Origin: UBA1672 sp963977495
Lineage (GTDB): Bacteria; Pseudomonadota; Alphaproteobacteria; Micavibrionales; Micavibrionaceae
Assembly (NCBI GenBank): GCA_963977495.1
Contig: CAXBOT010000011.1
Span: 1 to 14,742, forward strand
DNA: 14,742 bases
Reading direction: 5' to 3'
Positions 1 through 5,596 of the stretch are shown here, piece by piece (the stretch's first letter is position 1; the number at the start of each line of letters is the position of its first letter). The notes beneath the pieces were generated by a model. The model made no database searches. It was not told where the DNA came from and was given only the letters and a program-made list of their open reading frames with translations. A program made the translations under genes and the position numbers.

Positions 1-2
1 CC

Positions 3-1082
3 GAGAGAGGTGATCTTAACCGCGCCATCAAAGCCAGTAATGATAATATGGGCAACACCACGATGCAGCTTAAAGAGCAAAAACAGCAGCTTTTGCTTGA
101 ACAGAAACGTGCATTGCTCGCCTTAGAGTTTGAGCGGGAGGATGAAGACGGGAAGGGCAGTGGCACATGGCAGGCGACACTTGCAAGCTTTGGCAAAGAG
201 AAGGTTTTTCCATTTCATCAAAAGAGGGTAGAGCAGGCGCAAGATGATCTTGCTAAGGCCAAAGAGCAACTGGCATCCATGAGCCTTATGGATCGGATGA
301 TTGGCAAGAAGGCAGCCTATGAAGCAGAAATACAGGTCAAAGAACAGAATTTGAAAGAGGCGCAGGATTCTCTTAAAGAGATCAAATCAGATAAAAAAGC
401 ACTGGCCGCTCAATTAGAAGAGATTGAGAACGCGCGCGCGGTGACGGCGGTTCGCACAGCCCAATACAAACAGGAGCAGGGCGAAGCGGTGGCACTTCAA
501 GCAACGCTTGAAAACCGTACGAATATTGAAAAAATCATCGGTGCAATTACAGGCAAAACCAAAGAACAGAGTGCGCGCCTTGAAGAGCTTCAGGGGAATA
601 TAAAAACCTATGAGGCTGATAAGCGTTTGGAAGAAATCAAGCAGCGGCAGATTGATCGGGCGCGTCAGGCTGAGGAAGCCAAAGAAAGAGATCAATCACG
701 CTCGAATGATAACAAGGCAGATATAGAAGCTCGTAAGCAGCAATATCTGAAAGACGCGGCCAAAGAGCGTGAAGATAAATCCAAAAGTCATAGCCAGAAG
801 CAGACGCGCGAAGAAGCGCCTGCCGAAAATTTGCCCGAAAACGATAAATCATTATCGGTGGAAGAGCGTAAGCAGGCTTATCTTGATCGGATGCAAGAAC
901 AGCGTGAGAAAGAAGCTGCTCAAAAGGAGCAAGAGCAGGAAGCCGAAAAATCTTCTTATGAGAGCCTGCCGGAGAATGATACTTCATTGTCTAAAGAGGA
1001 AAGAAAAGAAGCCTACATTGAGCGCGCACAACAAGAGAGCGAGCAAAGTCCTGATGATGGAAAAGGTCGGGGTAGGGAATAG
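3..1082 (+). CDS. MobA/MobL-type (MOBQ) relaxase, C-terminal part, 5' truncated by window edge
   Basis: The reading frame is open from base 3, so the internal ATG at 48 is probably not the true start. The first visible residues (ERGDLNRAIKASND) resemble the segment that closes the relaxase domain of MobA/MobL proteins, where a G-D-x-N-R-x-I motif is common. The remaining ~340 residues are almost entirely charged helix and predicted coiled coil, rich in K, E, Q and R, as in the long tails of these relaxases. The catalytic N-terminal domain (Tyr and HUH histidines) is not in the window. The tail contains three copies of a motif ending E-(A/E)-R-K-(Q/E)-(Q/A)-Y-(L/I), spaced exactly 45 codons apart (from 726, 861 and 996). 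A MobC-like gene and candidate oriT at the far right edge fit the same module. In this family the protein would nick oriT and lead the strand into the recipient. A separate coiled-coil protein cannot be excluded. Confidence 0.65.
   Translation, partial: ERGDLNRAIKASNDNMGNTTMQLKEQKQQLLLEQKRALLALEFEREDEDGKGSGTWQATLASFGKEKVFPFHQKRVEQAQDDLAKAKEQLASMSLMDRMIGKKAAYEAEIQVKEQNLKEAQDSLKEIKSDKKALAAQLEEIENARAVTAVRTAQYKQEQGEAVALQATLENRTNIEKIIGAITGKTKEQSARLEELQGNIKTYEADKRLEEIKQRQIDRARQAEEAKERDQSRSNDNKADIEARKQQYLKDAAKEREDKSKSHSQKQTREEAPAENLPENDKSLSVEERKQAYLDRMQEQREKEAAQKEQEQEAEKSSYESLPENDTSLSKEERKEAYIERAQQESEQSPDDGKGRGRE
720..1049 (+). repeat. 45-residue repeat in relaxase tail, 3 units
   Basis: Three units are recognisable by protein sequence. 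Unit 1 (720-773) has IEARKQQYL. Unit 2 (831-911) has LPENDKSLS then VEERKQAYL. Unit 3 (966-1046) has LPENDTSLS then KEERKEAYI. The E-x-R-K core begins at 726, 861 and 996, a constant 135-nt period. Units 2 and 3 share the LPEND(K/T)SLS cap, which unit 1 lacks. DNA identity between units is much lower than protein similarity, so the duplication is old or under selection for protein sequence. Confidence 0.7.
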
Positions 1083-1122
1083 ACTTGATTAATATAATTT
1101 CTCATAATACCTAAATGTTTGG

Positions 1123-1377
1123 TTGCACGGACGTTTTAAGACACTAGGAAAAAGCGCGGTAGAACAGGCTTTACTGGATTTCTTGATTACGGTTGTGAAA
1201 GATGCCTGTTGGGGGGATGAGGACATTGCCGAGCTTTTTGGCCACATGATCCTGAACTTCCTCACCAACTACGCCTGGAAAGTAGCGCGCACGGATATCG
1301 ATTATCCTATCTTGCGCCTGTTTGACCAGAACAAAATATCTCGCGGGAACACCCATCCTGTAAAAGAGGTCGCTTAA
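1123..1377 (+). CDS. Small hypothetical protein (84 aa), weak
   Basis: An 84-codon frame opens with TTG at 1123 and ends with TAA at 1377. I do not recognise the product. It contains a mid-section rich in acidic and aromatic residues (WGDEDIAELFGHM, then NFLTNYAWKVARTDIDYP) that could fold as helices. No convincing ribosome binding site precedes the TTG, and there is no in-frame ATG upstream before a stop, so the start is doubtful. It could be the surviving 3' part of a larger gene. A minus-strand frame of 61 codons (1171-1356) overlaps it almost fully and is equally unassigned. It sits between the relaxase gene and the tetR promoter, with no operon partner. Confidence 0.25.
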   Translation: MHGRFKTLGKSAVEQALLDFLITVVKDACWGDEDIAELFGHMILNFLTNYAWKVARTDIDYPILRLFDQNKISRGNTHPVKEVA

Positions 1378-1383
1378 AACTCA

Positions 1384-1424
1384 TTCCCCGCTCCCACTCC
1401 TCCATATAAGCTAGGGGCGGGGAA
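1384..1424. repeat. GC-rich inverted repeat (possible terminator)
   Basis: TTCCCCGC at 1384-1391 pairs with GCGGGGAA at 1417-1424, enclosing a 25-nt loop; imperfect pairing can extend inward. It lies just after the stop of the small ORF ending at 1377 and before the tetR promoter. There is no T-tract on the plus side. On the minus strand the stem is followed by a weak T-run (GAGTTTT complement region near 1375-1382), so termination would be inefficient. It may act as a transcription barrier between the relaxase region and the tetR unit. Confidence 0.4.
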
Positions 1425-1460
1425 CCACTCAAACACAGAACCAAGAGCGGATGAATTTCT

Positions 1461-1474
1461 GGACTGATCGGTTC
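1461..1474. promoter_or_regulatory. Putative TetR operator 1 at the tetR promoter
   Basis: GGACTGATCGGTTC lies 22 nt upstream of the tetR start codon and matches two sites found downstream of tetR (2099 and 2129). A -10-like TAAGAT follows at 1484-1489, so a bound repressor would cover the -35 area. This is the arrangement expected for autorepression. The core, GAC-4 nt-GGT, resembles the NemR box (GACC-N4-GGTC). Confidence 0.6.
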
Positions 1475-1495
1475 TTTTTGTGTTAAGATACGCAT

Positions 1496-2080
1496 ATGGC
1501 GAGACCCTTAGAATTCGACAAAGATAAAGTTTTGGATAAGGCTCTGGATGTTTTCTGGAACAAAGGGTATGAGGCGAGTTCGCTGCAAGACCTGTTGAAG
1601 GCGATGCGCATATCCAAAAGCAGCTTTTACCAATCCTTTTCAAGCAAAGAAGAGCTTTTTAAGTCCTGCCTCAGTCGTTACCGGGAGCAGGTCGTCAAGG
1701 ATATAATGAAGGGTTTAAGCGAAGCGCCCTCCGCTTATGCTTTTCTGGAACATTTGTTTTTTGATATTGCCGAAGACTATAGAAAAGTTGCGGATAAAGG
1801 CTGCCTAATGATCAACACAGCTGGAGAATTCGCGCAGCGTCACCCCGGCATCGCACAACTGGTCAAAGACAGTCTTTCACAAACCCAGACCCTGTTTCAG
1901 CATGCAATTGAGCTGGCGCAAAAACAAGGTGATATTTCGGGAGATAAAGATCCCCAGGCTATGGCCGAATTCCTACTTTCAAATTACGTCGGCATTAAAA
2001 CGCTGGCAAAGGCCGGAGTAGATAAGTTGGCTCTGAAAGCCATGATTGATACGATATTCAAGACACTAAAAACGCCTTAA
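1496..2080 (+). CDS. TetR/AcrR-family transcriptional regulator, NemR-like
   Basis: The 194-residue protein has the usual TetR length. Its N-terminal helix-turn-helix spans residues ~8-55: a helix ending DVFWNKGYEASS, then LLKAMRISKSSFYQSFSSKEELF, which is the signature recognition helix. The C-terminal ligand domain includes KGCLMIN with Cys103, aligned by context with the GCL motif of E. coli NemR, whose Cys106 senses electrophiles; that functional transfer is inference. The ATG at 1496 is the only in-frame start after a stop at 1484. It lies only 6 nt after a TAAGAT -10-like box and has no clear Shine-Dalgarno sequence, so the transcript may be nearly leaderless. Related palindromes occur at its own promoter and at the promoter of the downstream operon, so it most likely represses both. 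The downstream SnoaL-like and tautomerase-like genes fit a response to reactive small molecules. Confidence 0.9.
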   Translation: MARPLEFDKDKVLDKALDVFWNKGYEASSLQDLLKAMRISKSSFYQSFSSKEELFKSCLSRYREQVVKDIMKGLSEAPSAYAFLEHLFFDIAEDYRKVADKGCLMINTAGEFAQRHPGIAQLVKDSLSQTQTLFQHAIELAQKQGDISGDKDPQAMAEFLLSNYVGIKTLAKAGVDKLALKAMIDTIFKTLKTP

Positions 2081-2090
2081 AAAATTTCAC

Positions 2091-2142
2091 TTGATTTTGG
2101 ACCGATTGGTCTGTTATTGTTAAATTATGGACCGAATGGTTC
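2091..2142 (+). promoter_or_regulatory. Operon promoter with two tandem TetR operators
   Basis: Two palindromic sites, GGACCGATTGGTCT (2099-2112) and GGACCGAATGGTTC (2129-2142), lie exactly 30 nt apart, roughly three helical turns, so two dimers would bind on the same DNA face. A possible promoter, TTGATT (2091-2096) with an 18-nt spacer to TATTGT (2115-2120), is bracketed by them: operator 1 falls in the spacer and operator 2 just downstream of the -10. This placement suits simple repression of the operon starting at 2173. Confidence 0.6.
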
Positions 2143-2172
2143 AGTATTTTAATTAGAGAAAGGATATTCGAC

Positions 2173-2844
2173 ATGATGCCGTCATACACCGATTTTTATA
2201 CGCTCTTGTTCAGCTTCGTGTTGGGCGGATTTTGTCTGGAGGCACTGCGCCGCACCGAAACCGGCTTATCCAAACCTCAGAAGCTTGGTTTACTTACCCT
2301 TATTACACTTTGGCTTTTCGGCGTACACATGTACGTTAGCCAAAAGCTGATCCTGCCAGAAGATGTTAGTTCTCTTGGCTTTATGGCATTTTTAGTCGTT
2401 GGTGTCGGTGCCGTCAGTGGCCTGCTCTTTCTTACACCGATCAGGGACAAAGTACTTTCCATCCGTCAGGAATATCTGATGCTGATTCAAGGCTTGCGGG
2501 TATTCTTCGGCATGGGGTTCCTCATTCAGGGCGCGCTCGGCATCATGCCGCTTTATTTCGGAATTACGGATGGATTCTTTCATATCACATCGGCTTTTCT
2601 GGCACTAAAGGCCGGACTGCTATTGAACGTGAAAGATAGCGGTTGTAGCGGTAAAAAGGGCCTGTGGACGGCCAATATATTCGGCCTGAGCGATATCGCC
2701 ATTGTCGTGTACGGTCTGTCTTTCTATCTGCTAAAAGATGTTGGGCCGCATCACGGCGTGATGTATGCCGCGCTGTTCGCTGCACCGATTTTCATCAACG
2801 CGCATTTTGTTTCCATCTACAAGCTCCTAACAGACAAAAAATAG
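2173..2844 (+). CDS. Polytopic membrane protein of unknown function (223 aa)
   Basis: The protein is strongly hydrophobic, with about six to seven likely membrane helices: near residues 5-23 (FYTLLFSFVLGGF), 38-58, 68-92, 105-125, 130-150, 165-188 and 195-215. Several charged residues lie in the connecting loops. I do not recognise the family. Conserved-looking features are GFCLEALRR after the first helix and DGFFHITSAFLALKAG in the fifth region. The ATG at 2173 is preceded by AAAGGA at a good distance; a second in-frame ATG follows directly. It is the first gene after the paired TetR operators, and its stop codon lies 14 nt before the next start, so it is in one operon with the SnoaL-like and tautomerase-like genes. 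A role in transport or quinone/electrophile handling would be inference from context only. Confidence 0.75.
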   Translation: MMPSYTDFYTLLFSFVLGGFCLEALRRTETGLSKPQKLGLLTLITLWLFGVHMYVSQKLILPEDVSSLGFMAFLVVGVGAVSGLLFLTPIRDKVLSIRQEYLMLIQGLRVFFGMGFLIQGALGIMPLYFGITDGFFHITSAFLALKAGLLLNVKDSGCSGKKGLWTANIFGLSDIAIVVYGLSFYLLKDVGPHHGVMYAALFAAPIFINAHFVSIYKLLTDKK

Positions 2845-2858
2845 GAAGGGTCTCTAAC

Positions 2859-3335
2859 GTGAATGCGCCCGTGCAAAACCCGATCACAGGAAATGAACCT
2901 GTTGAGGATTTGTCAAATCCCGTTCAGGCCTTGAGCGAATTTTACAACGCCTTTAACGGCCGGGAATTTTCTCTCATGGAGCAAAACTGGATAGCCTCAC
3001 CGGAGGCCTCCATGTCCAATCCTCTTGGCGGAATCAGGCGCGGTTGGGAGGAGATTAAAACCGTTTATCAAAACATCTTTGTTGGCACAGCCCGCGTTTA
3101 TGTCGAATATTATGATTATACCATCGCGCAAGGAGAAGGTTTTTTTCAGGCGGTTGGGCGGGAGCGCGGTTATTTCGAGATCGGCGAGACCTGCATTGAT
3201 CTGAAAATCAGAACATCGCGGACCTTTGTCATGCAAGAAGGCCGTTATAAACAGCTCCACCACCACGGCTCTATAGAGGAACCGGAGCTTCTAGCACACT
3301 ATCAGCAGGGCGTTTTAGCGCTCAAGGAAGCTTAA
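2859..3335 (+). CDS. SnoaL-like / NTF2-fold protein
   Basis: The 158-residue product has the layout of SnoaL-like and ketosteroid-isomerase-like NTF2-fold proteins. An N-terminal helix (LSEFYNAFNGREFSLM) is followed by W-containing strands, an N-P-L-G-G segment, a helix (GWEEIKTVYQNIF) and long strands with aromatic residues (VYVEYYDYTIA, RTSRTFVMQEGRYKQLHHHGS). The H-H-H-G near the end is typical of a terminal strand in this fold. GTG at 2859 is chosen because GGAAGGG (2844-2850) lies 8 nt upstream; the frame is open further upstream to 2664 but that part overlaps the preceding gene in another frame. Members isomerise, cyclise or hydrate small molecules; the substrate here cannot be told. 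It is the second gene of the TetR-controlled operon. Confidence 0.75.
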   Translation: MNAPVQNPITGNEPVEDLSNPVQALSEFYNAFNGREFSLMEQNWIASPEASMSNPLGGIRRGWEEIKTVYQNIFVGTARVYVEYYDYTIAQGEGFFQAVGRERGYFEIGETCIDLKIRTSRTFVMQEGRYKQLHHHGSIEEPELLAHYQQGVLALKEA

Positions 3336-3337
3336 AA

Positions 3338-3565
3338 ATGCCCAGTGTTCATTTTAGGCTGACTCCCGAAGGCTTAACGGCGGAGAAAAAGAAGATTCTG
3401 ATCCGCGAGGTCACGGCACTTTTGAAGCGAGTGCTTTCCAAGAATCCAGAAACAACCATCGTTACAATCGAAGAAATCGCCACCGATAACTGGGGTATAG
3501 CGGGCTTTGCGCAACGGTCTGCGCTGCCGGGAAATCTGGGTGGAAGGCGCACAGCGCTATCGTAA
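3338..3565 (+). CDS. 4-oxalocrotonate tautomerase-like protein, 3' end replaced by transposon sequence
   Basis: After the initiator Met the protein begins with Pro (MPSVHFRLTPEGLTAEKKK), the catalytic N-terminal proline of the tautomerase superfamily. The segment VLSKNPETTIVTIEEIATDNWGIAG matches the helix, second strand and conserved D-N-W-G turn of 4-OT-like enzymes. About 56 residues are authentic. From about nt 3504 the DNA encodes Tn3 transposase in another frame, so the last ~20 residues (FAQRSALPG to the stop at 3565) are junk read through the insertion. The core of the fold and the catalytic Pro remain, but the usual C-terminal strand is missing, so activity is uncertain. It starts 2 nt after the SnoaL-like stop, with AAGGA as ribosome binding site, and is the last gene of the operon. 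Confidence 0.75.
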   Translation: MPSVHFRLTPEGLTAEKKKILIREVTALLKRVLSKNPETTIVTIEEIATDNWGIAGFAQRSALPGNLGGRRTALS

Positions 3566-4919
3566 TCCCGATGAAGATGTACCGCAGGATTTCGAAGAAA
3601 AGCGGCATGATTATTATGAAGATTTAACGCTGCCGCTCAGCGCGGGCAATTTTATCGACGACCTGAAAACCCGTATGGAAAAGGCGCTACGCACTTTTGA
3701 CAAGGGCTTGTACAAAAATGACAAGGTTTCATCTGTTTGCACGGTAAAAACCTAATTAAAGTGTCCCCTCTGGAACCGCAGCCTGAACCAGCTTTTCTAC
3801 GGCAGCTAAAATCGCAGGTGATGGCACAATGGCCGATGACCAGTTTGCTGTATGTTTTGAAAGAGGCTGACTGTCAGACTGGCTTTACAGATGTTCTTAA
3901 AAGCTATGGGACACGGGAAGTGTTGCCGCGCGATATTCTCCAAAAGCGCCTGTTACTCTGCCTCTACGCTTTTGATACAAATACTGGTCTGAAACGGGTT
4001 TTGGCCGGAGGCACTGATATTACGCATGATGAATTACGCTATATCAAGGATCGATATATTCAAAAAGACGGACTAAAAGCGGCTATTTCTAAGGTTGTCA
4101 ATGCCACTTTACAAGTCCGCAAATCTCAAATATGGGGAGGGGGAACGACATCCTGTGCATCCGATTCCAAAAAACTTCATGCTTGGGATCAAAATCTCAT
4201 GAGCGAATGGCATGTGCGCTATAAAGGCCGCGGCGTTATGGTGTACTGGCATGTTGAAAAAAATTCGCTGTGCATTCACTCTCAGCTTAAACGCTGCTCG
4301 TCTTCGGAAGTCAGTTCCATGATCGAAGGTGTTCTCCGTTACGATACCAACGCCGGTATTGAAAAAACACCCGATCAACTGGGAATTGATTTCGCAACAA
4401 TATGACCAGATGGTGAAATATGCCACGGCTTTACAAAAGGGAACGGCCAGTGCGGAATCTATCCTGAACCGTTTTACCCGTAATAACCGGCAACATCCGA
4501 CATATCAGGCTTTGGCGGAACTGGGCTGGGCCGTCAAAACCATATTCCTGTGCGAATATCTGCACTCGGAAGAGATGCGGCGGGAAATTCATGAAGCTCT
4601 GAACGTGGTTGAGAATTGTAACAGTACCGTGGATTTCATCTTTTTTGCCCGTGGCAATGAGATTTCATCGAACCAGCTCGAAGCACAGGAGCTTTCGATC
4701 CTGTCTCTGCACCTTCTGCAAGCCTGTCTGGTTTACGTGAACACAATCATGATCCAGCAGGTTTTGTCAAAACTGAATATGATGGGTAAAATGAGGGAGG
4801 AAGATTTTCGAGCGCTCACGCCTCTCATTTATGGACATTTTACACCCTACGGCTCATTCGATCTGGATATGGATCGGCGGTTGTTTCCAGAAAACGATAA
4901 TTTGTTGCTGGCCGCATAG
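3504..4919 (+). pseudogene. tnpA: Tn3-family transposase (tnpA) remnant
   Basis: Three frames together give the C-terminal part of a Tn3-family DDE transposase. From 3504 (ALRNGLRCREIWVEGAQRYR) the match runs in one frame to about 3725. It then continues, after a frameshift, from about 3735 to 4340 (SPLEPQPEP, WPMTSLLYVLKEAD, TNTGLKR, CASDSKKLHAWDQNLMSEWH, IHSQLKRCSSSEV, MIEGVLRY). After an internal deletion it resumes in the first frame from about 4353 to 4919 (HPINWELISQQYDQMVKYA, KTIFLCEYLHSE, REIHEALNVVEN, LIYGHFTPYG). The first catalytic Asp (SDSK, 4163-4165) and the Glu region are present. The segment that normally carries the second Asp (V-D-x-H-G-Q-S) is deleted at about 4345. The N-terminal half and terminal inverted repeats are not visible. 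It cannot encode an active transposase. Confidence 0.9.
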
Positions 4920-4924
4920 TCTTT

Positions 4925-4942
4925 ACAAAAAGCGCTTTTTGT
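4925..4942. repeat. 18-bp perfect palindrome
   Basis: ACAAAAAGCGCTTTTTGT is a perfect palindrome starting 6 nt after the tnpA remnant stop and 59 nt before the recombinase start. As RNA it would form a short A/U-rich stem with a GC centre. It could be a weak bidirectional terminator, or a binding site for the recombinase or another dimeric protein. Nothing in the window repeats it. Confidence 0.5.
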
Positions 4943-5000
4943 TTAGAGTAATGAAATAAGAAGCCAATCATTCCAACGAATACAGGCATGCTAAAAAACC

Positions 5001-5594
5001 ATGACCAACAGGCTAAATGTAAAGAGTGATAAAAACACCGTTGCCGATGCACATGAGCGCGGTAAGAATTTTCTGAGCGAAAAAGAAATTGAACAACTTC
5101 TCAATGCTGCCCGCAAAAATCGACATGGCACACGTGACCACCTCCTCCTGCTCATGATGTATCGACATGGATTGCGGGTCAGCGAAGTTATATCCATCAA
5201 ACTGGCCGATCTGAATTTACAGCAGGGGAGACTCTGGATCAGGCGGCTGAAAAATGGATTATCCGTTGAACAGCCATTAGCCGGTGATGAGCTTCGTGCC
5301 ATCAAGCGTTATCTCAAAATCAGAGATAGTGCATTGCTATGGCTGTTTTTGAGTGAGCGCGGCCAGCCTATGACGCGGCAATCGGTCAACTATATCATTG
5401 CTACGGCGGGAGGGCGTGCAAAGCTTGGCTCTGTCTATCCCCACATGCTGTGCCATTCCTGTGGTTTCTACCTTGCCAATAAAGGCTATGATTTACGCTT
5501 GATACAGGATTATCTTGGACACCGTGATCCTAAGCACACAGCCCATTACACCCGTGTCGCTTCTCACCGTTTCGAAAATTTATGGAAGGATTAG
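5001..5594 (+). CDS. Small FimB/FimE-like tyrosine recombinase with catalytic Arg II replaced by Cys
   Basis: At 197 residues it is a minimal tyrosine recombinase of the size of FimB/FimE, lacking the separate N-terminal core-binding domain. Arg I is R59 (RHGLRVSE). The beta-strand lysine is probably K84 (RRLKNG). The box that should read H-x-x-R-H reads H148-M-L-C151-H152. A further His is H174 (LGHRD) and the nucleophile is Y183 (HTAHYTRV). The spacing H148/151/H174/Y183 equals FimB H141/R144/H167/Y176. Codon 151 is TGC at 5451-5453, one C-to-T transition from CGC (Arg). Loss of this arginine usually abolishes strand exchange, so the enzyme is probably inactive. No good ribosome binding site precedes the ATG at 5001. 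It lies between the Tn3 remnant and the helicase gene and may have been part of the Tn3-like element or of the helicase module. Confidence 0.85.
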   Translation: MTNRLNVKSDKNTVADAHERGKNFLSEKEIEQLLNAARKNRHGTRDHLLLLMMYRHGLRVSEVISIKLADLNLQQGRLWIRRLKNGLSVEQPLAGDELRAIKRYLKIRDSALLWLFLSERGQPMTRQSVNYIIATAGGRAKLGSVYPHMLCHSCGFYLANKGYDLRLIQDYLGHRDPKHTAHYTRVASHRFENLWKD

Positions 5595-5596
5595 CC

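Noticed and set aside
769..1092. Second plus-strand frame inside the relaxase tail
   Set aside because: It is a shadow of the relaxase frame, with very basic composition and no start signal.
1171..1356. Minus-strand 61-codon frame opposite the weak ORF at 1123-1377
   Set aside because: It has no ribosome binding site and no recognised motif, and it lies fully opposite another equally weak frame. Neither strand gives a decisive signal.
2664..2858. Upstream extension of the SnoaL-like frame
   Set aside because: It overlaps the membrane-protein gene in another frame and has atypical Cys/Arg-rich composition. The GTG at 2859 has a strong ribosome binding site.
3507..3755. Separate 82-aa gene starting with TTG
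   Set aside because: The protein is internal Tn3 transposase sequence; it is part of the tnpA remnant.
4920..5000. Tn3-type 38-bp terminal inverted repeat after tnpA
   Set aside because: No GGGG-start/TAAG-end type sequence is visible downstream of the remnant. The right end appears to be lost or too decayed to recognise.
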